Below, one piece after another: positions 8,033 through 16,244 of a stretch of DNA of 64,000 nt. The translations under genes and the position numbers were made by a program. The notes below the pieces were generated by a model. It saw nothing but the letters and a program-made list of their open reading frames with translations. It ran no database searches and was not told where the DNA came from. Source of the DNA: Bradyrhizobium mercantei (GTDB taxonomy: Bacteria; Pseudomonadota; Alphaproteobacteria; Rhizobiales; Xanthobacteraceae); assembly GCF_001982635.1 (NCBI RefSeq), contig NZ_MKFI01000008.1, positions 124,001-188,000 on the forward strand, in the 5' to 3' direction. How positions within the stretch are numbered: the stretch's first letter is position 1; each line of letters starts with the position of its first letter.

Positions 8033-8650
8033 TCAGGCGTGCTTGACGTGCTTCTCGAGACCCGGATCGATAAGCTCGCCCTTCATCAGGAACAGCGGCG
8101 CCTTGTGATAGAGCTTCAGGTCGTGGAAGGGGTCGGTGATGATCTTGGTCATCCAGACGAGGCCGGTTTCGACGTCGCGGATGAAGAACAGGTGGATGGT
8201 GCGGAACAAGAGACCGCCGACGCCGACCACGAGCCAGATCTTGGCGACCTGACGGGTGAAGTCACCCATCGTGACCCAGGGCTTGAACAGGCCGAACAGG
8301 GTCGGATCGAAGTACAGCACCATCGGCGACAGTGCCCAGATCGCCATCAGCACGACCTTGCGCTGCAAATTGTAGCCGACCTTGATATCTTCCTTGTGCT
8401 CGTGGGTCGCCTGGTTGACGTGGTCATAGCCCTTCGGCTCGAAGAAGAAGTGACCGGCCTGGCGCGAGGTCATCGAGACCAGCCAGCCGACCAGCGCCGA
8501 CACGACCGGATCGAAGAACAGCATCACATAGGCGAACAGGAAGCTCAGCGCGCTGACGAAGTGCAGGCTCTGGTTGATCCGGCTGTGATGGTAGAAGCGA
8601 TGGTCATCCCAGCGCTGAGTACGCAGCTCTTGCAGAAAGTTCTTGATCAT
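8033..8650 (-). CDS. Mpo1/DUF962-like multi-pass membrane protein
   Basis: 205 residues from ATG 8650, preceded by TTGGGGGAACC; an ATG at 8665 is possible. About four hydrophobic segments are visible. The HHSRINQSLHFVSA segment and the later RQAGHFFFEPKGYDHVN segment give the H-x(n)-N...H and GH-x-x-x-E patterns of Mpo1/YGL010w (DUF962) proteins; in yeast Mpo1 is an iron-dependent dioxygenase acting on 2-hydroxy fatty acids. The resemblance is by eye. The position beside psd, pmtA and a glycosyltransferase supports a lipid role. The last residues HVKHA are basic and cytosolic. Confidence 0.6.
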   Translation of the reverse strand: MIKNFLQELRTQRWDDHRFYHHSRINQSLHFVSALSFLFAYVMLFFDPVVSALVGWLVSMTSRQAGHFFFEPKGYDHVNQATHEHKEDIKVGYNLQRKVVLMAIWALSPMVLYFDPTLFGLFKPWVTMGDFTRQVAKIWLVVGVGGLLFRTIHLFFIRDVETGLVWMTKIITDPFHDLKLYHKAPLFLMKGELIDPGLEKHVKHA

Positions 8651-8888
8651 TGGTTCCCCCAACATCTTTCGGGACAGGATCTACAGGGATTCGATGTATC
8701 GCGTGTGACATCATCATAATGACATATGACAATGCGGAGCGACACCTTGACGCTTACCGGAGAAGGGTCTCGCCTCACCCGGAGATTTGCGGGGATGAGG
8801 CGGAGGAGATCGTAGCCTCCGGGTTCGGGGCGCGCTGTGCGCCACCTCACCTGGGGGTGTGAGGCCTGGGCGGCCTCAGGCAGCCGCT

Positions 8889-9578
8889 TCAGGCGGCCTT
8901 GGCAACGTCCGCCTTGCGGAAGCGGACCAGCGAGAAATGGCCGAGCGGCGGGATCAGGCGGCGCTCAGCGAGCTCCATGCCGCGCGCGCCGGCGAGCCAT
9001 TTGGTGTAGCGCGACCAGGCGAATTCGGCGGTCCGGAACCCGAGCGGGCGCACCACCGGCTGCAGCTTCTGCTCGATGAAGCGGCGGACGCCGGCATCGG
9101 CGCTGACGCGGGTCAGGATGATCAGCTCACCGCCCGGGCGCACCACGCGGGCGAACTCGTCGAGGGCGGCTTCCGGGTTCGGCACGGCCGAGAGCACGTA
9201 CTGCGCCATCACCACGTCGAACGAATTGTCGGGGAATTCGAGCTTCTCGGCGTCCATCACCGCGAGGCCCTCGACATTCTTCAGGCCCTGCTCGGCCACC
9301 CGCTTCTTGGCCTTCTCCAGCATCGCCTCGGAGATGTCGGTGCCGAAGATGCGCACGTTCTGGCTATAGAGCGGCAGCGAGATGCCGGTGCCGACGCCGA
9401 CTTCGAGCACCCGGCCGCCGATCTTGTTGGTGGCCTGGATCGCGGCCTGCCGGCCCTTGCTGAACACACCGCCGAACACGAGGTCGTAGATCGGGGCCCA
9501 GCGGTCATAGGCCTGCTCGACCGTTTCGCGGTCGAAGTCCATGGAACGGTCGGCGCCCAGCTTGATGATTTCAGCCAT
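8889..9578 (-). CDS. pmtA: Rhodobacter-type phosphatidylethanolamine N-methyltransferase (PmtA)
   Basis: 229 residues. The opening VEQAYDRWAPIYDLVFGGVF is characteristic of the soluble Rhodobacter sphaeroides type of PmtA, followed by SAM motif I (VLEVGVGTGISLPLY), GTDIS, and AEKLEFPDNSFDVV. PmtA methylates phosphatidylethanolamine towards phosphatidylcholine using SAM. It is in the same orientation as the Mpo1-like gene downstream and the glycosyltransferase upstream, 34 bases away. Other methyltransferases of this subfamily act on ubiquinone precursors, so the substrate is likely rather than proven. Confidence 0.8.
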   Translation of the reverse strand: MAEIIKLGADRSMDFDRETVEQAYDRWAPIYDLVFGGVFSKGRQAAIQATNKIGGRVLEVGVGTGISLPLYSQNVRIFGTDISEAMLEKAKKRVAEQGLKNVEGLAVMDAEKLEFPDNSFDVVMAQYVLSAVPNPEAALDEFARVVRPGGELIILTRVSADAGVRRFIEQKLQPVVRPLGFRTAEFAWSRYTKWLAGARGMELAERRLIPPLGHFSLVRFRKADVAKAA

Positions 9579-9611
9579 AGAGAGTCTCTCGTCTTTCGTT
9601 CGATTGAGCTG

Positions 9612-10667
9612 TTAATTTGGAACCGCACTGCGGCCGGCGACGCGACGGGCGGGCCGCGGCGCGCGGCTCGGCTGCAACGTGGCCAGATTGCCGATGAACT
9701 GACGCGCACTGTTTTCCCAGGAACGCTCCAACGCAAAATTGCGGCAGTCGGCGCGCGACATGTTCAGCGCGCGCAGGCAGGCGCTGCGCAGATCGTTGTC
9801 GATCGCGCCGATCGGATGATCCGCGATCACGTCCTTCGGGCCGGTCACCGGGAACGCCGCGACCGGCGTGCCGCAGGCCAGAGCCTCGAGCTGCACGACG
9901 CCGAACGTGTCGGTCAGGCTCGGGAACACGAAGACGTCGGCGGCAGCGAGGTGCGAGGTCAAATCCTGGCCCTTCTTCTCGCCAAGGAAGATCGCGTCGG
10001 GATATTTCTGTTCCAGCGCCGCCCTTTGCGGGCCGTCGCCGACCACGACCTTGGAGCCCGGCAGGTCCAGCGACAGGAAGGCGTCGAGATTCTTCTCCAC
10101 CGCGACGCGGCCCATCGTCATGAAGATCGGCCGCGGCAGATCGAGCAGCGCCGGCTGATCCGGATTGAAGATTTTGGTGTCGACGCCGCGGGTCCAGAAG
10201 CCGAGCCTGCGGAAGCCGCGCTCGGCAAGCTCTGACCGCAGCGAGTCGGTCGCGACCATGGTCATCGATCCGGCGGCGTGAAAGTGGCGCAGCACCGCAT
10301 AGCCGACGCTGTCGGGAATGCCGGTGCGGACCGAAACATATTCCGGGAAGCGCGTTGTATAGGACGTGGTGAAGGCGAGCTTGTTGCGCTGGCAATAGCC
10401 GCGCACCGCCCAGCCGATCGGTCCTTCGGTTGCGATGTGGATCGCCTCGGGCGCGGCCTCCTCGATCCGGCGCGCGATCTCGCGGCGGTTCGGCAGCGCC
10501 ATGCGCAGGCCCGGATAGGTCGGCACGCCGACCGAACGGAAACCGTCGGGCGTGAGGAATTCGATCTCGGCGCCGAGGGTCGCGGCGCTGCGCGCAAGCG
10601 ACGTCAGCGTCCGGACCACGCCATTGACTTGCGGATGCCAGGCATCGGTCGCAACGAGTATGCGCAT
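9612..10667 (-). CDS. GT4-family glycosyltransferase (lipid head-group type)
   Basis: 351 residues. A GT-B glycosyltransferase: N-terminal MRILVATDAWHPQVNGVVRT, TEGPIGWAVRGYC, then the nucleotide-sugar domain with FMTMGRVAVEKNLD, VVGDGPQR and the retaining motif VFPSLTDTFGVVQLEALACG (GT4 E-x7-E region). Related rhizobial GT4 enzymes add hexose or glucuronate to diacylglycerol. That role is plausible here because it lies immediately upstream of pmtA and near psd, but the acceptor is inferred. The C-terminal tail is Arg/Pro-rich. It is divergent from the TAXI gene at 10806. Confidence 0.8.
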   Translation of the reverse strand: MRILVATDAWHPQVNGVVRTLTSLARSAATLGAEIEFLTPDGFRSVGVPTYPGLRMALPNRREIARRIEEAAPEAIHIATEGPIGWAVRGYCQRNKLAFTTSYTTRFPEYVSVRTGIPDSVGYAVLRHFHAAGSMTMVATDSLRSELAERGFRRLGFWTRGVDTKIFNPDQPALLDLPRPIFMTMGRVAVEKNLDAFLSLDLPGSKVVVGDGPQRAALEQKYPDAIFLGEKKGQDLTSHLAAADVFVFPSLTDTFGVVQLEALACGTPVAAFPVTGPKDVIADHPIGAIDNDLRSACLRALNMSRADCRNFALERSWENSARQFIGNLATLQPSRAPRPARRVAGRSAVPN

Positions 10668-10805
10668 TGCAGGAGATCCAAATCGTTAATCTTGATTCTG
10701 CTCGCATGACGTTCTGACATGGATGTTTCAAACGTATGACGTCATCGAAATGTTAGGTTGTTTTTCACGGCAAACCGCCGGTTTCTCGTGTAAGATGACA
10801 ACCAG

Positions 10806-12185
10806 ATGTCAGAGCAGAGCGAAAATCCCGGCACCACGCGCCGCAGGCTGAGACGGCGAAACTCGTCGCTGCTGATCCTTGCGACCGGAATGCTCGTGTT
10901 CGGTCTCGCCGCCGGCGCGCTGTTCTATGCGCTGCGTCCGGTGACGCTCTCGATCGCGGTCGGCCCGACCGGCAGCGAGGACGTCAAGCTGATCCAGGGC
11001 TTCGCCCAGACCTTTGCGCACGACGGCAGTTCGGTGCGGCTGAAGCCGGTGCCGACGCAGGGCTCGGCCGAGAGCATCGCGCTGTTCACCGCCAACAAGG
11101 TCGACCTCGCCGTCGTGCGCGGCGACCTCGATCTGCCCGCGAGCGCCGAGTCGGTTGCGATCCTGCGCAAGAATGTCGTCGTGCTGTGGGCGCCGTCGGG
11201 TGCCAAGGGCAAGCGGCGGTCCGCCAAGATCAAGACCATCGACGATCTCGCCGGGCACAAGGTCGGCGTGGTCGGCAGCACCCAGGCCAATGTCACGTTG
11301 CTGCGCGTGATCCTGACCGAGTCCGGCGTCAACCCCGACAAGGTCGCGGTCAGCCAGTTCAAGGTCAACCAGATTGCCGATCTCGCGCGCGATCCCTCGC
11401 TCGACGCCTACATGACCGTCGGCCCGCTCGACAGCAAGGTGACCGCGGAGGCGATCACGGCGACGGCGGCCGCGCGCGGCGAGCCGGTGTTCCTTCCGGT
11501 CGACGTCTCGGAAGCGATCGCGCAGAAACATCCGCGCTACGAGTCCGAGGAGATCGCCGGCAGCATCTTCTCGTCGTCGCCGGCGCGACCGGAGGACAAG
11601 GTCGAAACCGTCGGCGTCAATCATCTCGTGATCGCGCAACACAAGCTCGACGACGCGACCGTCGGCGCGCTCGACCGGCAATTGTTCACGCTGCGGCTCC
11701 AGGTCGCGCGCGACCTGCCGGCGGCGGCCAAGATCGAGAAGCCCGACACCGACAAGGACGCTGCACTGCCGGCACATCAGGGCGCCGCCGCCTATATCGA
11801 CGGCACCGAGCGCACCTTCCTGGAAAAATACTCCGACTACATCTGGGGCGGCATCCTGCTGATCTCCGGGCTCGGCTCGGCGGGCGCCTGGCTGCGCCAC
11901 TACATGAAGCGCGACGAGCGCGAGCACTACATCACCCATCGCGACAATCTGCTGACGCTGATCTCGCGGGTGCGCGGCGCCGAGACGGCGGAACAGCTCG
12001 CGGCGATGCAGGGCGACGCCGATGCGCTGCTCCGCGAGGCGCTCGATTGCTACGACGACGGCGCGATCGAGGAAGGCGATCTCGCGGTGATCGGGCTGAC
12101 GCTCGAGCAGTTCCACCACGCCGTCTCCGACCGCCGCGCCGTGATCGCCGGCGACCGGCCGGGCCTGTCGCGGATGCGCGCGTAG
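10806..12185 (+). CDS. TAXI-family binding protein with an added C-terminal membrane helix
   Basis: 459 residues. An N-terminal membrane anchor (residues 22-45) precedes a periplasmic NMT1/TAXI-like binding domain (VTLSIAVGPTGSED..., VDLAVVRGDLDLP, IDDLAGHKVGVVGSTQANV). At about residues 345-362 a second hydrophobic helix (WGGILLISGLGSAGAWL) is followed by a cytosolic helical tail of some 85 residues. Typical TAXI proteins are secreted and work with TRAP permeases; no TRAP permease gene lies nearby. The topology suggests a membrane-bound sensor or adaptor rather than a shuttle protein; this is inference. It ends 7 bases from the convergent acyltransferase. Confidence 0.8.
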   Translation: MSEQSENPGTTRRRLRRRNSSLLILATGMLVFGLAAGALFYALRPVTLSIAVGPTGSEDVKLIQGFAQTFAHDGSSVRLKPVPTQGSAESIALFTANKVDLAVVRGDLDLPASAESVAILRKNVVVLWAPSGAKGKRRSAKIKTIDDLAGHKVGVVGSTQANVTLLRVILTESGVNPDKVAVSQFKVNQIADLARDPSLDAYMTVGPLDSKVTAEAITATAAARGEPVFLPVDVSEAIAQKHPRYESEEIAGSIFSSSPARPEDKVETVGVNHLVIAQHKLDDATVGALDRQLFTLRLQVARDLPAAAKIEKPDTDKDAALPAHQGAAAYIDGTERTFLEKYSDYIWGGILLISGLGSAGAWLRHYMKRDEREHYITHRDNLLTLISRVRGAETAEQLAAMQGDADALLREALDCYDDGAIEEGDLAVIGLTLEQFHHAVSDRRAVIAGDRPGLSRMRA

Positions 12186-12192
12186 GGCGTCG

Positions 12193-13416
12193 TCAGGAGG
12201 ATCGCCTGCTGCGCGGGCCGCTCGCCGTCACGGCAAGCGGCGTGATCCCGTCGGGCACCCTGACCGTGTCGTCCGGCGCGAGGCGCTTGCGTGCCACGAA
12301 CGAGAAGCGGCTGCGCAGCTTCAGGATCGGCTTCTCGATCCAGTGCCAGGAGAACGCCGCGAACAGGGTGATCAGCAGCAGCGCGACCGCGAACTGCACG
12401 ATGACAGGCACCTGCGGCAGCCAGACCCGCACGACCTGCTGCACCGGAAATCCGTAGAGATAGATGCCGTAGGAATAGTCGCCGCGCGAGAACAGCGGCA
12501 GCCGCGGCAGCTTCGATACGCCGAGATAGGCGGTGATGTAGACCAGCGCCGGCGCAACGACGGCGTTGAGCACCGGCTGGCTCATCCAGTCGGCCGGCCC
12601 GAGCAGCGCAGCGCCGGCGCAAAGCGCGCAGCAGGCGGCAAGGACGCGCCCGTCATAGGGAATACGGTCGCGATAGAGAAAGATCGCGATGCCGAGCATG
12701 AAGGCGACCGGCAGTTTCGCGCCGCGTCCGAGGAACGGCGCCGTGCTGAAGATTCTTTCTTGCAGCGTGCCGGCAACACCTGCCGGCAGTTGCGACGGTT
12801 GCGCCATGTGCCCGGTGAATGACAGCGCAAGGCCGATCCCGACCAGCACCACGGCACCGACCACGATGAGCGCCGGTTTGCGCAACAGTCCGAGCAGGAT
12901 GAACACCGTCATCAGCGCGTAGCAGCCATATTCGAACGGCACCGTCCACAGCGAGCTGTTGACCTCCGGCGCGGGGTTGCCGCTGAACACGCCCGGCAGC
13001 ACGTAGTTCACCAGGCCTACGATGTTGGTGAAATATTTGTAGGTGCCGGAATTGGTGAAGTAGTCCCACAGCGGCAGCGCGGTGAAGATCGGCCCGAGGA
13101 TCAGCGCCGAGAGCACGATCTCGACCGCGAGCGCCGGAATGATGCGCATGCCGCGATTGGTGAGGAACTCCTTCAGGCTCAGCCGCAGTCCGCTCGCCGC
13201 GATGAGAAATCCGCTCAACGCGAAGAACATCACGAGAATGGCGTAATGCGGAAACCAGGCGATCCACGCCTGCTCGCCGCCACTGCCGCCGCTTGCGACG
13301 TAGGGCGCGTGGGCGGCGACGACGGAAATCGCCAGCGCGATGCGGAGAAAATTGAACCCCGGACCAAAGCCCTTCTGCCGATCCAGCATGCTGCCGATCG
13401 AGCGACCCTGCATCAT
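12193..13416 (-). CDS. Acyltransferase 3 (OafA/YrhL family) membrane protein
   Basis: 407 residues with about ten hydrophobic helices. The N-terminal FLRIALAISVVAAHAPYV carries the usual LR and His region, and VMFFALSGFLIAASGL is the conserved second segment. Family members transfer acetyl or other acyl groups to envelope or secreted polysaccharides and glycolipids. ATG 13416 is preceded by GGAGTAGAA; an upstream in-frame ATG at 13437 lacks a clear site. The gene stands alone, so the acceptor is unknown. Confidence 0.88.
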   Translation of the reverse strand: MMQGRSIGSMLDRQKGFGPGFNFLRIALAISVVAAHAPYVASGGSGGEQAWIAWFPHYAILVMFFALSGFLIAASGLRLSLKEFLTNRGMRIIPALAVEIVLSALILGPIFTALPLWDYFTNSGTYKYFTNIVGLVNYVLPGVFSGNPAPEVNSSLWTVPFEYGCYALMTVFILLGLLRKPALIVVGAVVLVGIGLALSFTGHMAQPSQLPAGVAGTLQERIFSTAPFLGRGAKLPVAFMLGIAIFLYRDRIPYDGRVLAACCALCAGAALLGPADWMSQPVLNAVVAPALVYITAYLGVSKLPRLPLFSRGDYSYGIYLYGFPVQQVVRVWLPQVPVIVQFAVALLLITLFAAFSWHWIEKPILKLRSRFSFVARKRLAPDDTVRVPDGITPLAVTASGPRSRRSS

Positions 13417-13665
13417 TTCTACTCCATTTCGAAACAATGCGTTGGGACAGCAAGCGCCGTGCCAGGAAAGATGTCTTAGGGAGGGCCCCCCTCGCCCGGC
13501 AACGCCCCCTTAACCCTGCGACGAAACACCGACGAAACAATTCCCTAACGGCACGAAACCATTTTGGCGATTTCGTGCAAACGTCCTGAAACGCCTCAAC
13601 TGTACTGGTTTGACCCAACGACGCGCCGGAACTGGCGCGCAGGGCGCAAACAACAGGGGTCGACA

Positions 13666-14355
13666 ATGTTCAATTCCATCAAGCTGAACGCACGTCTCGC
13701 TGCCGCCGCCTTCGGTGCGCTGGCGATTGGATCAGTCGCTTTCTCGAACTCCGCCGCGGCCGCTCCGCTGCCGATGTTCCCCTTCATCCTGACGCCGCCG
13801 ACCGAGGCCGTGCAGCCCCCGGTGCAGTCGATGCCGCAGGCGCAGGAGGAAGACCGCTCCGTTGAGCTGCCCGCCCGGCTCCGCCGCCAGGTCGTCGCCT
13901 ATCCGACCCGCGAAGCGCCCGGCACCATCATCATCGATACCCCGCACACCTATCTTTATCTCGTGCTCGGCAATGGTCAGGCGATGCGCTACGGCATCGG
14001 CGTCGGCCGCGAGGGCTTCACCTGGTCGGGCACCCAGACCATCACCAAGAAGGCGGAGTGGCCGGATTGGACCCCGCCACCGGAAATGATTGCCCGCCAG
14101 CCCTATCTGCCGCGCCAAATGGCCGGCGGCCCCGGCAACCCGCTCGGCGCCCGCGCCATGTATCTCGGCGGCACCATCTACCGCATCCACGGCACCAACG
14201 CGCCGGAGACGATCGGCACCCGCGTGTCGTCCGGCTGCCTGCGCCTCACCAATGAGGACGTCACCGACCTGTATTCGCGGGTCAGCGTCGGCACCAAGGT
14301 GATCGTGCTGCCGATGACCGACCGCCGCGCCGACCTCGGCTCGGCCGTCCGCTAA
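13666..14355 (+). CDS. Secreted L,D-transpeptidase (YkuD domain)
   Basis: 229 residues. A signal peptide (residues 1-33, ending SNSAAAA) and a Pro-rich linker precede a YkuD domain from about residue 80. Catalytic residues are visible in YRIHGTNAPETIG (His175) and RVSSGCLRL (Cys191). Such enzymes make 3-3 peptidoglycan cross-links or attach lipoproteins in the periplasm. The start at 13666 was chosen because the signal peptide begins there; the open frame upstream adds an implausible basic stretch. One of several paralogues expected in rhizobia. Confidence 0.92.
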   Translation: MFNSIKLNARLAAAAFGALAIGSVAFSNSAAAAPLPMFPFILTPPTEAVQPPVQSMPQAQEEDRSVELPARLRRQVVAYPTREAPGTIIIDTPHTYLYLVLGNGQAMRYGIGVGREGFTWSGTQTITKKAEWPDWTPPPEMIARQPYLPRQMAGGPGNPLGARAMYLGGTIYRIHGTNAPETIGTRVSSGCLRLTNEDVTDLYSRVSVGTKVIVLPMTDRRADLGSAVR

Positions 14356-14393
14356 CGAAAACCCGACTTCCCCAAGCCTCCTCCAAGGCTCAG

Positions 14394-14426
14394 ACAACGG
14401 CTCCGGCACCCCGCCGGGGCCGTTGT
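14394..14426 (+). terminator. Hairpin after the L,D-transpeptidase gene
   Basis: ACAACGGC at 14394-14401 pairs with GCCGTTGT at 14419-14426, extended by a GC-rich inner stem. It lies about 40 bases past the stop codon. No T-run follows, so termination is probable but not certain. Confidence 0.5.
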
Positions 14427-14566
14427 CGCGTTCACAATCGTTAACGTCCAGGTGACCCCGGACGTGCGGCCTGCTTCCGCCCCTGAAGCAGCTTGATCCC
14501 GCCACACTGGCGCCCTCGTCGGGGGGCCTGTACAACCCGTCAAGTTGATTTTCATCCGGGGGGACG

Positions 14567-16135
14567 ATGCGTCTACCGATGCATCCAAGGACGATCGCGC
14601 TCGCGCTCACTGTGGTGGTGATCTCGTTCGTGATCAGCCTCAAAGCCATGGACTGGCTCGCGCCGAGCGTCACGCTGCAGAAGCCGCAGCTCGCCGAGCT
14701 GCCGCCGCTGCCGCAGGCGCCGCGCTCCTCGACGGTCGTGGCGCAGGTCTCGGTCGCGCTATCAGCGATCCGTGACGCCGCCGAACGCGGCGCACCGAAG
14801 ACCTTTGGCGGCAAGGCCGACAATCCGGTGCAGCAGATCCTGCAAAATGCCGACATCGGCTGGACCGCATCGCGCGGGCCGATCGCGGCCACCGGCGCGC
14901 AGGACGTGCTGACGCTGACGACCCCGATCAACGGCACGCTCAAGGTCACCGGCTCGCTGTCGGACAAGGCGACCGGCGCCGTCACCAGCGCGCTTGGCAA
15001 CCTGCTCGGCGGCAATGTCGCCAAGCAGATCGGCTCCGTGAATATCAAGAACATCAACGCCAATGCCGACATCAAGGGCAGCGTCACGCTGACCGCGCGG
15101 CCCAAGCTCGGCGCGTCCTGGCGGATCGAGCCGAACCTGCAGGCGCAGGTCAATCTCGGCGACACCAGCCTGTCGGCGGCCGGCGTCCGCATCAACGTGC
15201 CGGCCCAGGTCAAGCCGGTCATCGACAAGGCGGTCGCCGACCAGATTTCCGCGGTCGAGGCGCGGTTGCGCAACGACCCGGTGTTCCAGAACAACGCCCG
15301 GGCACAATGGGCCAAAGCCTGCCGCTCGATGCCGCTGCAGGGCACCGGCGGCACCTCGTCGATGCCGCCGATGTGGCTCGAGCTGCGGCCGATCCGCGCG
15401 ATCGCAGCGCAGCCCAAGGTCGATGGATCGTCGGTGATCCTGACGATGGGAATCGAGGCCGAGACGCGGATCACCGAGGCGCAGACCACCCCGAACTGCC
15501 CGTTCCCCGACAAGCTCTCGATCGTGCCGCCGATGTCGAGCCAGATCGCGATCGGCCTGCCGGTCGACATGTCCTTCACCACGCTGACGCAGCTCGTCGA
15601 GGCGCAGCTGAAGGGCAAGACCTTCCCTGAGGACGGCTCCGGCCCGGTCGACGTGACCGTCAAGAGCGCGAGCATCGCCGCCTCCGGCGACCGGCTCTTG
15701 ATCTCGCTGCTGGTGCACGCCAAGGAGAAGAAGAGCTTCTTCGGCTTGGGCGCCGAAGCGACCGTGCACATCTGGGGCCGGCCGCGGCTCGACCAGCAGG
15801 CGCAGACGCTGCGGCTGGCCGACGTCGAGCTCGCGGTCGAATCCGAAGCCGCGTTCGGCCTGCTCGGTGCCGCCGCGCGGGCCGCGATCCCGCACATGCA
15901 GCAAGCCCTCAGCGACCACCTGGTCGTCGACCTGAAGCCGTTCGCGGCCAACGCGCAGCGCAAGATCGCCGCCGCGATCGCCGACCTGCAGAAGAACGAG
16001 GAAGGCATCCGCGTCGACGCCGACGTCAACAGCATCCGCCTCGCCGACATCGCGTTCGATTCGAAGACGCTGCGGGTGATCGTGGAAACCGACGGCACCA
16101 TCAAGGCCGCCGTGACGGCATTGCCGGCGCTGTGA
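14567..16135 (+). CDS. DUF4403 family protein (lipid-binding-like fold, membrane-anchored)
   Basis: 522 residues. A single N-terminal hydrophobic helix (IALALTVVVISFVISLKAM) anchors a long periplasmic region. The domain architecture, including INVPAQVKPVIDKAVADQI, the CPFPDKLSIVPP region, IWGRPRLDQQAQTLRLADVEL and the C-terminal VDADVNSIRLADIAFDSKTLRVIV, matches DUF4403, a family with predicted TULIP-like two-barrel structure. The biochemical role is not established; transport or binding of lipids in the periplasm is a hypothesis. ATG 14567 follows GGGGGGACG, a good ribosome site. Confidence 0.8.
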   Translation: MRLPMHPRTIALALTVVVISFVISLKAMDWLAPSVTLQKPQLAELPPLPQAPRSSTVVAQVSVALSAIRDAAERGAPKTFGGKADNPVQQILQNADIGWTASRGPIAATGAQDVLTLTTPINGTLKVTGSLSDKATGAVTSALGNLLGGNVAKQIGSVNIKNINANADIKGSVTLTARPKLGASWRIEPNLQAQVNLGDTSLSAAGVRINVPAQVKPVIDKAVADQISAVEARLRNDPVFQNNARAQWAKACRSMPLQGTGGTSSMPPMWLELRPIRAIAAQPKVDGSSVILTMGIEAETRITEAQTTPNCPFPDKLSIVPPMSSQIAIGLPVDMSFTTLTQLVEAQLKGKTFPEDGSGPVDVTVKSASIAASGDRLLISLLVHAKEKKSFFGLGAEATVHIWGRPRLDQQAQTLRLADVELAVESEAAFGLLGAAARAAIPHMQQALSDHLVVDLKPFAANAQRKIAAAIADLQKNEEGIRVDADVNSIRLADIAFDSKTLRVIVETDGTIKAAVTALPAL

Positions 16136-16244
16136 CGAGCCTCTGGTAACAAACCCTTGCGCGGCAGCAAATACAATCTAAAATTGACGATTGTTTCACT
16201 ACGACCGATTTTGAGCGACGTGATATTTTCGGGGTGGCATCGCC

